Shown in pieces: positions 43,677-54,085 of a stretch of 64,000 nt of DNA. The notes under the pieces are model-generated. The model worked only from the letters and a program-made list of their open reading frames with translations. It was not told the origin of the DNA and ran no database searches. Source of the stretch: Bifidobacterium leontopitheci (GTDB lineage Bacteria; Actinomycetota; Actinomycetes; Actinomycetales; Bifidobacteriaceae); NCBI RefSeq assembly GCF_009193355.1, contig NZ_WBVT01000005.1, positions 51,510 through 115,509 on the forward strand. The letters run 5' to 3'. The position numbers and the translations under genes are program-made. Positions within the stretch are counted from its first letter, which is position 1. The number at the start of each line of letters is the position of its first letter.

Positions 43677-46655
43677 ATGGCTAATGAGAAGAACGCCGCC
43701 GCGCAGGCGGCCGAAGTTCCCGCCGAGCCCGAATTCCGCTACAACGCGGCGCTCGCGCAGGACATCGAGACCAAGTGGCAGAAAAAATGGGATGACGAGG
43801 GCACGTTCTGGGCGGCCAACGTCCACGGCGACCTCAAGGACGGCAAGGGCCGCAACGCGGACGGCCGCCCCGCCTTCTTCGCCATGGACATGTTCCCGTA
43901 CCCTTCCGGCAAGGGCCTGCACGTAGGCCACCCGCTGGGCTACCTCGCCACCGACGTGGTCAGCCGCTACCACCGCATGAAGGGCGAGAACGTGCTGCAC
44001 GCCATGGGCTACGACGCCTTCGGCCTGCCCGCCGAGCAGTACGCCGTGCAGACCGGCCAGCATCCGCGCATCACCACCGAGCAGAACATCGCCAACATGC
44101 GCCGCCAGCTGCACCGTATGGGCCTGAGCTTCGACAACCGCCGCTCCTTCGCGACCATCGACCCCGGCTACGTGCGTTGGACGCAGTGGATCTTCTCGCG
44201 CATCTACGACGCCTGGTACGACGAGGACGCCACCAACCCGTCCGGTTCCAGGGGCTCCGCCCGTCCGATCGGCGAGCTCGTCGCCAAGTTCGAGTCCGGC
44301 GAGAAGGCCATCCCCGGCCACGAGTCCGACGGCAAGGCGTGGGCCGACCTGAGCGAAGCCGAGCAGCAGGACATCCTCAACGACTTCCGCCTCGCCTACA
44401 TCTCCAAGTCCCCGGTCAACTGGTGCCCGGGACTGGGCACCGTGCTCGCCAACGAGGAGGTCACCGCCGAAGGCAAGTCCGAACGCGGCAACTTCCCCGT
44501 CTTCCAGCGCGAGCTGCGCCAGTGGTCCATGCGCATCACCAAGTACGGCCACCGCCTCATCGAGGACCTCGACGGCATTGACTGGCCCGAGAAGGTCAAG
44601 CTCATGCAGCGCAACTGGATCGGCGAAAGCCATGGCGCCTCCGTTCACTTCGCCGTCGCCACGGCCGAGGGCGACAAGGACATGGAGATCTACACCACGC
44701 GTCCCGACACCCTGTTCGGCACTACGTTCGCCGTCGTCTCCCCGGAGCATGACCTGCTGCGCTACGTGCCCGCCGAGTGGCCCGCCGGCATCCCGGACAG
44801 CTGGAAGGGCGGCTACGCCAACCCCGCCGAAGGCGTGAAGGCGTACCGTCTCGCCGCCGAATCGAAGACCGCGAAGGACCGTGTCGAAGAGGCGGGCGCC
44901 AAGACCGGCCTGTTCACCGGCCTGTACGCCACCAACCCGATCACCGGCGTCAAGCTGCCGCTGTTCACCGCCGACTATGTGCTCATGGACTATGGCACCG
45001 GCGCGATCATGGCCGTCCCCGGCGGCGACCAGCGCGATTACGATTTCGCCGTCAAGTACGGGCTGCCGGTCATCTACACCGTCAAGCCGCTGCCCGAATC
45101 CGGCGACGACCTCGCCAACTACGAGGGCAAGGCGCCGTTCGTCTCCCACGACGGCATCGTCATCAACTCCGCCGTCGAATCCACCGCCGCGAAGGGCGAC
45201 GCGCTGTCGCTCGACGGCCTGCGCGTCGACGACGCGATCGCCAAGGTCAACGCTTGGCTCGAATCCGCCGGCGTCGGCAAGGGCACGGTCAGCTACCGTC
45301 TGCGCGACTGGCTGTTCAGCCGCCAGCGCTACTGGGGCGAACCGTTCCCGATCGTCTACGGCGAGGACGGCACCCCGCACCTGCTGCCAGACTCCGCGCT
45401 GCCGATCAACCTGCCCGACGTGCCCGACTACCAGCCGCGCACCTTCGACCCGATGGACGCCGAATCCAACCCGGAGGCGCCGCTGAGCCGCAACGAGGAC
45501 TGGGTGAAGGTCGAGCTCGACCTCGGCGACGGCGTGAAGACCTACTACCGCGACACGAACACGATGCCGAACTGGGCCGGCTCCTGCTGGTACTACATGC
45601 GGTACATCGACCCGACCGACACGGCCAACATGGTCGAGAAGGACGAGTTCGACTACTGGATGGGCCCGAACCACAACAAGTATTCGGGCGACGAGGGCGG
45701 CGTCGACCTGTACGTCGGCGGCGTCGAGCACGCGGTCCTGCACCTGCTGTACTCGCGCTTCTGGCACAAGGTGCTCTTCGACCTCGGCTACGTGGACTCC
45801 GCCGAACCGTTCCACAAGCTGTTCAACCAGGGCATGATCCAGGCGTTCGCCTACACCGACGACCGCGGTCAGTACGTGCCGGCAGCCGAAGTGGAGGAGG
45901 GTCCTGCCGGAGCCGACGGCGAGCCGACGTTCACCTGGCATGGCGAGCACGTCAACCGCGAGTTCGGCAAGATGGGCAAGAGCCTGAAGAACATCATCAC
46001 GCCGGACGACATGTACGAGAACTACGGTGCGGACACGTTCCGCCTGTACGAGATGAGCATGGGCCCGCTGGCGGACTCCCGCCCGTGGAACACGCGCAAC
46101 GTGGTCGGCGGCATGCGCTTCCTGCAGCGCCTGTGGCGCAACGTCGTGGACGAGAACACGGGAGCCGCGCACGTGAGCGAGGACGCGCTCGACGCGAAGA
46201 CCCTCAAGGTGCTCAACAACACGATCGCCGAGGTGACCGAGGAGATGGAGGGCATGCGCCCCAACACCGCGATCTCCAAGCTCATCGTGCTCAACAACCA
46301 TCTCACCTCGCTGCCGTCCGTGCCGCGCGCCGCCGTGGAGCCGCTGATCCTCATGCTCTCGCCGATCGCTCCGCACATCTGCGAGGAGCTGTGGTTCCGT
46401 CTGGGCCACGCCGACTCGCTCGCGCACGAGCCGTGGCCCGTCGCCGACGAACGGTACGTCGGCCAGGACACGGTCACCGCGGTCGTGCAGATCAAGGGCA
46501 AGGTGCGCGCCAAGCTCGAAGTGTCGCCCGACATTGCGGCCGATGAGCTGGAGCGCATGGCGCTCGAGGCCGTCGCCTCCCGCCTTGGCGGCAAGACGCC
46601 GCGCAAGGTGATCGTCAAGGCGCCGAAGATCGTGTCGATCGTCCCCGCCGAGTGA
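43677..46655 (+). CDS. leuS: Leucyl-tRNA synthetase
   Basis: A 992-residue class Ia synthetase that charges tRNA-Leu. The HIGH-type motif is [15 protein letters not shown] near residue 75 and the KMSKS-type motif is [10 protein letters not shown]. The editing domain (CP1) lies in the first half, with [12 protein letters not shown], and the anticodon-binding domain at the C-terminus. It is longer than the E. coli enzyme, mainly through loop insertions such as GPAGADGEP. The start at 43677 ([10 protein letters not shown]) is chosen because a -10 box lies directly upstream. A long frame on the opposite strand is a codon-bias artefact. Confidence 0.96.
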   Translation: MANEKNAAAQAAEVPAEPEFRYNAALAQDIETKWQKKWDDEGTFWAANVHGDLKDGKGRNADGRPAFFAMDMFPYPSGKGLHVGHPLGYLATDVVSRYHRMKGENVLHAMGYDAFGLPAEQYAVQTGQHPRITTEQNIANMRRQLHRMGLSFDNRRSFATIDPGYVRWTQWIFSRIYDAWYDEDATNPSGSRGSARPIGELVAKFESGEKAIPGHESDGKAWADLSEAEQQDILNDFRLAYISKSPVNWCPGLGTVLANEEVTAEGKSERGNFPVFQRELRQWSMRITKYGHRLIEDLDGIDWPEKVKLMQRNWIGESHGASVHFAVATAEGDKDMEIYTTRPDTLFGTTFAVVSPEHDLLRYVPAEWPAGIPDSWKGGYANPAEGVKAYRLAAESKTAKDRVEEAGAKTGLFTGLYATNPITGVKLPLFTADYVLMDYGTGAIMAVPGGDQRDYDFAVKYGLPVIYTVKPLPESGDDLANYEGKAPFVSHDGIVINSAVESTAAKGDALSLDGLRVDDAIAKVNAWLESAGVGKGTVSYRLRDWLFSRQRYWGEPFPIVYGEDGTPHLLPDSALPINLPDVPDYQPRTFDPMDAESNPEAPLSRNEDWVKVELDLGDGVKTYYRDTNTMPNWAGSCWYYMRYIDPTDTANMVEKDEFDYWMGPNHNKYSGDEGGVDLYVGGVEHAVLHLLYSRFWHKVLFDLGYVDSAEPFHKLFNQGMIQAFAYTDDRGQYVPAAEVEEGPAGADGEPTFTWHGEHVNREFGKMGKSLKNIITPDDMYENYGADTFRLYEMSMGPLADSRPWNTRNVVGGMRFLQRLWRNVVDENTGAAHVSEDALDAKTLKVLNNTIAEVTEEMEGMRPNTAISKLIVLNNHLTSLPSVPRAAVEPLILMLSPIAPHICEELWFRLGHADSLAHEPWPVADERYVGQDTVTAVVQIKGKVRAKLEVSPDIAADELERMALEAVASRLGGKTPRKVIVKAPKIVSIVPAE

Positions 46656-46716
46656 CGTCAGGCCATATCGGACTGTCCGGATGACGCCACGGCGCTCCGG
46701 GGCCGTCCGCACCATC

Positions 46717-46755
46717 GATGCCCGTGCATCCTGCGATACGGATGCACGGGCATCA
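46717..46755 (+). terminator. Hairpin after leuS
   Basis: The inverted repeat GATGCCCGTGCATCC / GGATGCACGGGCATC forms a 15-bp stem about 60 bases past the leuS stop. A clear T-run is absent, so termination here is likely but not certain. Confidence 0.6.
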
Positions 46756-46919
46756 TGCGTATTCGGCGCGGTGCAACGGCTGTCAGTGGAGCCGGCGCTA
46801 TAGGGGAGCCAGGGAACGCATCAGTGCGACACGCCCGGAATGTGGATAACCGGCAAGCTCCGACCACATGACCCCGTTCATGTGGACATGCACGCGGCCG
46901 GTCGTGCATGATGACCTGC

Positions 46920-47735
46920 ATGGGTGATTCGCATGAAGACGGCATGACGGTCGCACGGCGGCTGTCGGCCTTGGACGGGACGGCAGGCCGATGGGCGCGG
47001 CCTGGGACGCTGCGCGACGACGCGTCCGACAGGCTTCCCCAGGTGCCGCCCCCGGCCGCCTCTCCCCGCCGGGTCGTATCCATGAGCGACCTCATGGGCG
47101 TACGGTCCGCCGACGGCGACAGAAGAGAACAAACGGGCGCGCGCACCCGGCCGAGACTGTCCTTCAAGCCGGTGCAGTCGCTGATGGCGGTGCTGCTGCT
47201 GGCCACGGCGTTATGCGCCAGCCTGACCATGCTCGTCCAACAGTCGCTGCACTACGCCTCATTAGGCGCCGCCACGGCTCGGCAGCAGCCGGTGCAGGCA
47301 GGCACGGTGGACGAGGAGCCCGCCGGGGATGCCGCCAACGCAGGCGTGACTGGCGACGACGCGGCTTTGGACGGGGACGGTGGAGGCTCGGACGGCGATG
47401 ATCGGCAGACCGTCGAGGGGAGCGGACAGAACGAAACTGCGGGTGACGGCACTGCGGGTGTCGGCACAAGGGAGAATGCCGCAACAGGGGATGGCAGCGC
47501 GACCGCCGGGGGAGCGGCCACGCAGGACGGCGCACAGGATTCGTCTCTGATTGACCTCAACAGCGCCACCGCCGCCCAACTGGACACCATTCCCGGCGTC
47601 GGCCCCGCCACGGCGCAGCGCATCCTCGACCATCGCCGTCGCATCGGCAGGTTCACGAGCGTCGACCAGTTGCTGGACGTCAGCGGCATCGGCGCCAGGA
47701 CACTGGAGAAGATCCGGCCATGGGTGCGCGTGTGA
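46920..47735 (+). CDS. comEA: ComEA-family helix-hairpin-helix protein
   Basis: A protein of about 271 residues. A long polar N-terminus precedes one membrane helix (SLMAVLLLATALCASLTMLV). An Asp/Gly-rich linker follows, then a C-terminal double helix-hairpin-helix: LIDLNSATAAQLDTIPGVGPATAQRILDHRRRIGRFTSVDQLLDVSGIGARTLEKIRPWV. ComEA binds incoming DNA during transformation. The start is taken at 46920 because CATGAT lies seven bases before it, suggesting a leaderless mRNA; the ATG at 46908 is an alternative. The gene overlaps comEC by 16 bases. Confidence 0.88.
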   Translation: MGDSHEDGMTVARRLSALDGTAGRWARPGTLRDDASDRLPQVPPPAASPRRVVSMSDLMGVRSADGDRREQTGARTRPRLSFKPVQSLMAVLLLATALCASLTMLVQQSLHYASLGAATARQQPVQAGTVDEEPAGDAANAGVTGDDAALDGDGGGSDGDDRQTVEGSGQNETAGDGTAGVGTRENAATGDGSATAGGAATQDGAQDSSLIDLNSATAAQLDTIPGVGPATAQRILDHRRRIGRFTSVDQLLDVSGIGARTLEKIRPWVRV

Positions 47736-49654
47736 GGGTCACGTGCGTGAGGGGTATGCGCAGGTCGGACGTGCACGCGATCGCCATGCGCATGCGGCCG
47801 GACGGGAGCCGGGAGCAGGGGAGCCGCGACTTCAGGATGATGCCGGTCGCGCTGATGGTCTGGGCGGCGTCCCTGGGCGCGCACGGCGTGTGGACCATGA
47901 TGATGGACATCGGTGAACGGCGGCCACCGGCCGGCGGCAGCGCGCTCTGCGACGTCATCGTCCCGGTCATGCTTGCAGCGGCGGCCACGGCGGCGCTGTA
48001 CGTCCTGTCACGCCGGGCACCCGGCATGGCCACCGTCACCGTGTCGGCCATGCTGCTCGCCGCAATCGCCGCACTGGCCGCTGACACCGCGCAATGGCAG
48101 GACGCCGCCGTCACGTTGGCGAGGCAGGGAAGCGGCCATGAGGTCACCGTGCACGCTAGGGTGACGACGCCGATGATGGCATCTTCGGTGCGCGGCCACG
48201 ACTGTCAGGCCGACGCCGTCGCACGCACGATACGCTACGCGACATCGAACCAGAACGGCCGCGCGTCGATCGTCGTACGTTCCGCCGCACCGGTACGGCT
48301 GTTCGCCTCGGACGGCGGCTGCACGGCGTTGCTGCAGGGAGCGACGGTCAACGTCACCGGAGAACTGTCGCAGGCGCGCTACGGCGGCGTTCCGCTCTGG
48401 CTGGCCGCGGACGACAACGGCATCGCCGTGGAACGGCGGCAGGGCCTGCTGCGGCGTACGGTGCACGCCATGCAGCAGGCGTTCTTCATGGTCACCGAAC
48501 GGCTTGACGACCAGGGGCGGATTCTGGTGCCCGGCCTGACCTTGGGGATGCTGGGCCATGAGCATGTCCCGGCCAACGACGGCACAGTAAGCGACGGTAC
48601 AGTGAGCTACGGTACGGTGGATGCCGGGGCTTCACCCGAGCCCGTGGACGACCACTATGCGCGCAACGTCGAGCAGCGATTCAAACGGTCGGGCATCATG
48701 CATCTGATGGCCGTCTCCGGCGGCCATTTCGCGCTGATCGCCGGCATGGTGCGCCGGCTGTGCGCCAGGCTGCTGCTGCCCCGCCGGATCGTGTCCTGTC
48801 TCATGGCAGTGTCGCAGCTCGGATTGTCGATGCTCATGGTCCCCTCGGATTCGGTGCTCCGCGCACTGGTCATGGGGTTGATCGGCGCCTGCGCGATGTT
48901 CGTCGGCCGTCGCGGCCAGTCGGTGAGCGCCCTGTGCTGGACGGTCACGCTCGTGCTGCTGGCCGACCCCGCCATGGCAAGAAGCTACGGGTTCGCGCTG
49001 TCCTGTGCGGCCGTGCTCGGCATCACCCTGTTCTCGAAGCCGATCACGCAATGGCTGGAAGGCCTGCTGCCGGGGGTGATCGCCGAACCGTTGGCGATGA
49101 CGGCGTCCGCCCAGTCGCTGACCCTGCCGATCCAGGTGCTGATGGAGCCCGAACTGCCGCTCGCCTCGATACCGGCGAACCTGCTGGTCAGCCCGTTCGT
49201 GGACGTCGCCACGCTCGCCGGACTGGCGGCACTGCTGACCTCCACGGTCGACGGCCGGCTGGGACTGGTCTTCGCGTGGCTGTCGGGCTGCGGCACGCGC
49301 GCCATGGATGCCGTCGCCGCATGGCTGTCGTCAGGACGCTACGCCGTTGTCCCCTGGGCGGGCGGCGTAGGCGGCGCGGCGCTCATGCTCGCCGCCGAAA
49401 CCATGTTCGCGGCATTGACGATTGCCGGAACCCGGCTGATACGACGCCGCGGCATGACGCACACGGCACGCAGCGGCTGCACGGACATTATCGCATCTGC
49501 AACCGGACGTCCGCACGACGGCGCAGGCCACGCCGCGGACGCGACGACAAACGGCCACAACCGTCTGCCCGGCACACCATACCGGCCGCGCCGCCGGGAC
49601 CGCATCACGCTGTGGATCGGCGAGACGCGACGCATGTTCGACAAGGAGGAATGA
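47720..49654 (+). CDS. comEC: ComEC/Rec2-family membrane protein
   Basis: A 644-residue polytopic protein. The competence domain is recognisable from the segment FKRSGIMHLMAVSGGHFALIAGMVRRL, then SVLRALVMGLIGACAMFVGRRGQ and LADPAMARSYGFALSCAAVLGI. The C-terminal metallo-beta-lactamase domain seen in many ComEC proteins is absent, and a polar tail replaces it. Three near-identical segments DGTVSDGTVSYGTV occur in the central loop. ComEC is the DNA channel in transformation. The overlap with comEA and the holA start four bases after its stop indicate one operon. Confidence 0.87.
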   Translation: MGARVRVTCVRGMRRSDVHAIAMRMRPDGSREQGSRDFRMMPVALMVWAASLGAHGVWTMMMDIGERRPPAGGSALCDVIVPVMLAAAATAALYVLSRRAPGMATVTVSAMLLAAIAALAADTAQWQDAAVTLARQGSGHEVTVHARVTTPMMASSVRGHDCQADAVARTIRYATSNQNGRASIVVRSAAPVRLFASDGGCTALLQGATVNVTGELSQARYGGVPLWLAADDNGIAVERRQGLLRRTVHAMQQAFFMVTERLDDQGRILVPGLTLGMLGHEHVPANDGTVSDGTVSYGTVDAGASPEPVDDHYARNVEQRFKRSGIMHLMAVSGGHFALIAGMVRRLCARLLLPRRIVSCLMAVSQLGLSMLMVPSDSVLRALVMGLIGACAMFVGRRGQSVSALCWTVTLVLLADPAMARSYGFALSCAAVLGITLFSKPITQWLEGLLPGVIAEPLAMTASAQSLTLPIQVLMEPELPLASIPANLLVSPFVDVATLAGLAALLTSTVDGRLGLVFAWLSGCGTRAMDAVAAWLSSGRYAVVPWAGGVGGAALMLAAETMFAALTIAGTRLIRRRGMTHTARSGCTDIIASATGRPHDGAGHAADATTNGHNRLPGTPYRPRRRDRITLWIGETRRMFDKEE

Positions 49655-49657
49655 CCA

Positions 49658-50719
49658 GTGACAGTACAGCCAACCGGGAAGACGGCCGCATCACGCCGCC
49701 GCAGCTTGTCCAGCGATATGGGAACATTGGAAACCATGGCAGACAAGGCATCGACGAACCCAGTGATCACCATCGTGACCGGAGGAGACCCGTACCTCAA
49801 CGACCAGACCACCCGGGACCTGTGCGGCAAGGCGCTGCGCCGCCACCCCGACGCCGAACTCGTCGAACTCGACGCATCGACATGCGACCGCTACGCCTTC
49901 GACGAAGCCGTCAGCCCATCCCTGCTCTCCGAATGCGCGGTGGTCAGAATCGACAACCTGCAGAACGCCGACGACAAGCTCGGCGAAGCCATCGTCAACT
50001 ACTGCCGACAGGCCAAAACCCATCCCAATGACGCCAGCCCGGTCATCTGCCGTCACGAAGGAGGCATGAAAGGCAAACGGCTCATCGACCAGCTCGTCAA
50101 AGCCGGCGCACGGCAGCAGCCGGTACCCGACCTCAAAAAAGCGGAGGCGAAACTCAACTTCGTCGTCGGCAGGTTCGAACAGCAGCACCGGCGCATCGAC
50201 CCCATGGCCGCCCAACAGCTGGTCGCCGTACTCGGCGAACGCACCGGCGAACTGGCCGCCATGTGCGACCAGCTGTGCTTCGACTTCGACGACAACCCCA
50301 TCGGCCTGGAACGCGTCAACCAATACCTCACCTCCAACCCGCAGGTCACCGGCTTCGCCGTCGCCGACAAAGCCATCGAAGGCCGCGCCGCACAAGCCAT
50401 CATCGACATGCGCTCCGCGGTCGAACAAGGCACCGACCCCATCGCGCTCATCGGGGCGCTCGCCATGAAACTGCGCACCCTCGCGAAGGCGTCCGCGGTA
50501 CGGTCCGGCACCATCACCGCCGCGCAGGCGAAAACCAACCCATGGGTGCTGAAAAACGCCACACGGCAGCTGTCCGGATGGACCTCCGACGGCTTGGCAC
50601 GATGCATCCGGCAGCTCGCATGGGCCGACGAGCAAAGCAAGACGAACGGCGGCGACCCCATATACGCGCTGGAGACCTGCATCGAACTCATCAGCCACAA
50701 AGGCCGGCAAACCCGGTAA
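49658..50719 (+). CDS. holA: DNA polymerase III delta subunit
   Basis: A 353-residue HolA protein, the clamp-loader subunit that opens the sliding clamp. The N-terminal ATPase-like domain begins NPVITIVTGGDPYLNDQTTRDL. The middle contains IDPMAAQQLVAVLGERTGELAAMCDQL and the C-terminal collar GALAMKLRTLAKASAVRSG. The GTG at 49658 is chosen because GGAGGAA lies upstream, giving about 26 residues before the conserved part. An ATG at 49736 is an alternative. Confidence 0.9.
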   Translation: MTVQPTGKTAASRRRSLSSDMGTLETMADKASTNPVITIVTGGDPYLNDQTTRDLCGKALRRHPDAELVELDASTCDRYAFDEAVSPSLLSECAVVRIDNLQNADDKLGEAIVNYCRQAKTHPNDASPVICRHEGGMKGKRLIDQLVKAGARQQPVPDLKKAEAKLNFVVGRFEQQHRRIDPMAAQQLVAVLGERTGELAAMCDQLCFDFDDNPIGLERVNQYLTSNPQVTGFAVADKAIEGRAAQAIIDMRSAVEQGTDPIALIGALAMKLRTLAKASAVRSGTITAAQAKTNPWVLKNATRQLSGWTSDGLARCIRQLAWADEQSKTNGGDPIYALETCIELISHKGRQTR

Positions 50720-50752
50720 ATACAAATCCGCGACGAGGAGACGACGACACAT

Positions 50753-51361
50753 ATGAACACGACGACCATCAACGTGCCCACCGGACAGGACATGCGCGAC
50801 CTGGGGCAAGCCGTGGCCAATGCAGTGCACGGCGGCGACGTGCTGCTCCTGTCAGGACCATTGGGAGCGGGGAAAACCACGTTCGCACAAGGATTCGGCC
50901 GAGCATTGGGCATCGAAGGGCCCATCGTCTCGCCCACCTTCACCATCGCCCGCGAACTCGACGGACGATTCCGCGACGGCACGCCTGCCCACCTGATCCA
51001 CGTCGACGCCTACCGGCTCGGCGGCAACGCCTACGCCCCCGGACAGGACGCCGCCGACAGGCTCCTCGACGAACTCGAATCCATCGGACTCGACGAGGAG
51101 CTCGAAGACCCCGGCGAGCACACGGTCATCCTCATGGAATGGGGCGAACAGATGGCGGCGGCCCTCGCCCCCGAACGGCTCGACATCCACATCGCACGCC
51201 CGCTCGACCTGCACGCCGATTCCGGCGCCCGGCAGGAAGACGGCGAACTCACCGGCGACGGCACGCGCATCGTGACCCTGACCCCCGTCGGACCATCATG
51301 GGAACACCGCTCGTGGGACTCCTCGTTGTACACTCACAACGGACTGGCAAGACCGGCATGA
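50753..51361 (+). CDS. tsaE: TsaE, tRNA t6A synthesis ATPase
   Basis: A 202-residue P-loop ATPase needed with TsaB and TsaD to make N6-threonylcarbamoyladenosine in tRNAs that read ANN codons. Walker A is GPLGAGKTTF, the switch region VSPTFTIARE, and the conserved IHVDAYRLGG and VILMEWGEQM follow. A loop insertion (APGQDAADRL) and a C-terminal extension make it longer than the E. coli protein. GAGGAGACG precedes the ATG. It is part of the holA-tsaE-tsaB-rimI-tsaD row. Confidence 0.93.
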   Translation: MNTTTINVPTGQDMRDLGQAVANAVHGGDVLLLSGPLGAGKTTFAQGFGRALGIEGPIVSPTFTIARELDGRFRDGTPAHLIHVDAYRLGGNAYAPGQDAADRLLDELESIGLDEELEDPGEHTVILMEWGEQMAAALAPERLDIHIARPLDLHADSGARQEDGELTGDGTRIVTLTPVGPSWEHRSWDSSLYTHNGLARPA

Positions 51362-51404
51362 CGGAACCATGACCGGCGACGGCGGCAAACGGAGAGGAGC
51401 GGCA

Positions 51405-52217
51405 ATGGGCTGCACATTGGTGATCGACACGTCATTCGGCTCGACGGTAGGCATCGTAGGACACGAGCCGATCATCGAAACCGACTCACGCACCCACGTG
51501 GAACGCCTGCAGACGAACATCGCGACAGCGGTGCAACAGGCAGGACACAAGCCACACGACATCGACACCATCATCGTCGGCACCGGCCCCGCACCATTCA
51601 CCGGACTACGCGCCGGCATCGTCGCCGCCAAGGCACTCGCCTTCGCCACCGGCGCACGGCTCATCGGCCACGACATCCTCGAGCCGCAGGTACGCTGGAA
51701 CCTCATCCGCCGCGGTGAAACCGCCGCACATGACAGTTCCAAGCCGCGGCGCGTACTCACACTCGCCGTCAACGACGCACGCCGCAAGCAGCTCTACTTC
51801 GCGCTCTACGACAGCACGACCGCCGACGACGCGGCGCAGGACGAGACAGCAGCGCACGATGCCACAGTGCGCACGCTCATCGACATGGACATCGACTACC
51901 CGAACGCCATCGTCGAGCGGGTGAACGCCGTCACACAGACGATCGACGGCGATGCCGTCATCGACGTCATCGGCCACGGCGCGACACGATACGCGGATAT
52001 CCTGCGCGGCATCGCACACCTCGGCGACATCACCGACGACTCCGTGCTCGACCAGGGCGGCCGCGGGCTCGCCGTGTTCGCCGCCGACGCCCAAGCAGCA
52101 TATGCGCAGCGGCCCGACGCCCCGGTCGAACCACTGTACCTGCGCAGACCGGACGCCGAAGTGCCGGCGCCCCTCAAACACGTGCTCGGCCACGAAGGCG
52201 CCGAAAGGACCGCCTGA
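51405..52217 (+). CDS. tsaB: TsaB, tRNA t6A synthesis scaffold
   Basis: A 270-residue ASKHA-fold protein that pairs with TsaD. LVIDTSFGSTVGIVG, then IDTIIVGTGPAPFTGLRAGIVAAKALAFATG are characteristic. A loop rich in Asp and Ala (TTADDAAQDETAAHDAT) interrupts the second half. The start at 51405 follows GAGAGGAG; an in-frame upstream ATG at 51369 lacks a ribosome site. Its stop overlaps the rimI start by one base (TGATG). Confidence 0.92.
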   Translation: MGCTLVIDTSFGSTVGIVGHEPIIETDSRTHVERLQTNIATAVQQAGHKPHDIDTIIVGTGPAPFTGLRAGIVAAKALAFATGARLIGHDILEPQVRWNLIRRGETAAHDSSKPRRVLTLAVNDARRKQLYFALYDSTTADDAAQDETAAHDATVRTLIDMDIDYPNAIVERVNAVTQTIDGDAVIDVIGHGATRYADILRGIAHLGDITDDSVLDQGGRGLAVFAADAQAAYAQRPDAPVEPLYLRRPDAEVPAPLKHVLGHEGAERTA

Positions 52218-52810
52218 TGCTGGTCGACTACACAGCCATGGAGCGAGAGACCGCGGTGACGGCCATGACCCGGCTCGAACAGGAACTGTTCGGCCGCCAC
52301 GCATGGGACCGGCAGACAGTCGCCGACGAACTCGCCGCTCCGGCACGCACCTACATCTTCGACGTCGATGACAACAGCATCGACCAGAGCGACATCGACT
52401 CCGCCTCCATCTCCGACGCCGCCGTGCGCGGATTCGCCGGATACTGGTATGACGGCGAAGACGCCGAAATCATGGACGTCGGCGTCTCGGCTGCACACCA
52501 ACGGCAAGGCATCGCCACAAACCTCATGCGCCACATCATCGAACACGCACGAGCCCAGGGCGCACGGCGCATGCTCCTCGAAGTCAGCGTCGAAAACACG
52601 CCCGCGATGACACTGTACCGAAACCTCGGATTCCAACGCATCGGACTGCGCCGCCGCTACTATCAGCCCGAAGGCATCGACGCGCTCGTCATGGCACTCG
52701 ACCTGGCACCGCATATCGTCGGTTTCACGGCAGTGCAGTCCACAACGACGCAGTCCACAACGACGCAACCAACGACAGCAGGCACGGCAGAGAAAGAACA
52801 GAACCAATGA
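52217..52810 (+). CDS. rimI: RimI-like ribosomal-protein N-acetyltransferase
   Basis: A 197-residue GNAT protein. The acetyl-CoA loop reads VSAAHQRQGIATNLM, and EVSVENTPAMTLYRNLGFQRIGLRRRYY is the standard RimI C-terminal motif. RimI acetylates the N-terminus of ribosomal protein bS18 in E. coli. The C-terminal 35 residues contain two copies of QSTTT followed by QPTTAGTAE and look disordered. Start and stop overlap its neighbours tsaB and tsaD, so translation is coupled. Confidence 0.9.
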   Translation: MLVDYTAMERETAVTAMTRLEQELFGRHAWDRQTVADELAAPARTYIFDVDDNSIDQSDIDSASISDAAVRGFAGYWYDGEDAEIMDVGVSAAHQRQGIATNLMRHIIEHARAQGARRMLLEVSVENTPAMTLYRNLGFQRIGLRRRYYQPEGIDALVMALDLAPHIVGFTAVQSTTTQSTTTQPTTAGTAEKEQNQ

Positions 52811-53850
52811 GCGAACCCATCGTACTCGGCATCGAATCCACCTGCGACGAAACCGCCGCAGCCATCGTACAAGGACGCACACTACGCTCCAACGTCGTCG
52901 CATCCTCCATGGAGGAACACGCACGATACGGCGGCGTCATCCCCGAAATCGCCTCACGCGCCCACGCCGAAGCCTTCGTCCCCTGCGTATCCAAGGCGCT
53001 CGCCGACGCGGACATGACCCTTGACGACATCGACGCCATAGCCGTGTCCGCAGGCCCCGGCCTCGCCGGCTGCCTCGCCGTCGGCGTCTCCGGCGCGAAG
53101 GCCCTCGCCTGGGCCTCCGGCAAGCCGATCTACGGCATCAACCACGTCATCGGGCATATCGCGGTCACCCAGCTGCAGTTCGGCCCGTTCCCCAAGGACA
53201 CGCTCGCGCTGATCGTCTCCGGCGGGCACACGTCGCTGCTGCATGTAGACGATGTCGCGCGCCATATCGACGTGGTGGGCACCACGCTTGACGACGCGGC
53301 GGGGGAGTGCTTCGACAAGGTGGCGCGCCTGCTCGGCTTCCCCTACCCGGGCGGTCCGCACATCGACCGTCACGCGCGGCAGGGCGACCCTAAGGCCATC
53401 CGCGTGCCGCAGGGACTCACCCAAGGCAAGGCGGGCGCGGCGCATCCGTACGATTTCAGCTTCTCCGGGGTGAAGACCGCGGTGGCACGCTGGATCGAGC
53501 AGGAACAGGCCATGGGTCATGAGATCCCCATTGACGACGTGTGCGCCTCGCTGGCCGACTCCGTGGCGACCGTGCTCGCGAAAAAGGCCATGCGTGGCTG
53601 CGAGCAGTATGGTTCCGATACGCTGATCGTCGGCGGCGGTTTTTCCGCCAATTCGCAGCTGCGCGCGAAACTGCTTGAATACGGGCGCAGCCACGGCGTC
53701 GAGGTGCGCATCCCCGAGATCAAGCTGTGCACGGACAACGGCGCCATGGTGGCCATGCTGGGCGTGAATCTGGTGGAGGCAGGCGTCAGGCCCAGCGACC
53801 CCGGATTCTCCATCGACTCCGCCATGCCGCTGGATAAGATCTGCATGTGA
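52807..53850 (+). CDS. tsaD: TsaD, tRNA t6A transferase
   Basis: A 347-residue ASKHA ATPase that transfers the threonylcarbamoyl group to A37 of tRNA. Hallmarks: VLGIESTCDETAAAI at the N-terminus, VIPEIASRAHAEAF, the metal-binding INHVIGHIAV, LIVSGGHTSLLHVD, and DTLIVGGGFSANSQLR. Length and motif order match the bacterial family. Its start overlaps the rimI stop by four bases. Family 3 repeats and a tRNA-Asn on the opposite strand lie downstream. Confidence 0.96.
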   Translation: MSEPIVLGIESTCDETAAAIVQGRTLRSNVVASSMEEHARYGGVIPEIASRAHAEAFVPCVSKALADADMTLDDIDAIAVSAGPGLAGCLAVGVSGAKALAWASGKPIYGINHVIGHIAVTQLQFGPFPKDTLALIVSGGHTSLLHVDDVARHIDVVGTTLDDAAGECFDKVARLLGFPYPGGPHIDRHARQGDPKAIRVPQGLTQGKAGAAHPYDFSFSGVKTAVARWIEQEQAMGHEIPIDDVCASLADSVATVLAKKAMRGCEQYGSDTLIVGGGFSANSQLRAKLLEYGRSHGVEVRIPEIKLCTDNGAMVAMLGVNLVEAGVRPSDPGFSIDSAMPLDKICM

Positions 53851-54085
53851 TGTGTTGGTCGTGCTGTGCGTCCGTGACGTCACGCACGCACAGCAGCATG
53901 ACGGGCAGCGCAAGGGATGATGGGACCCACGACAGCCTTATCGCCGCAATGATCGCGTCCGTTCGCGCCGCTAATCGCGCCGCCGCGACCACCGACCACC
54001 GCGTGACCGCAGCATGGTCACGGCACAATGCGGATATCGCCGCAGACGGCACCGCCGCACAATCCTCACCGCATCGGCCGATGAT

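Noticed and set aside
43563..46715. A 1050-codon open frame on the minus strand
   Set aside because: It is the mirror of leuS. The product is low-complexity (Val/Gly/Arg/His-rich) and matches no family.
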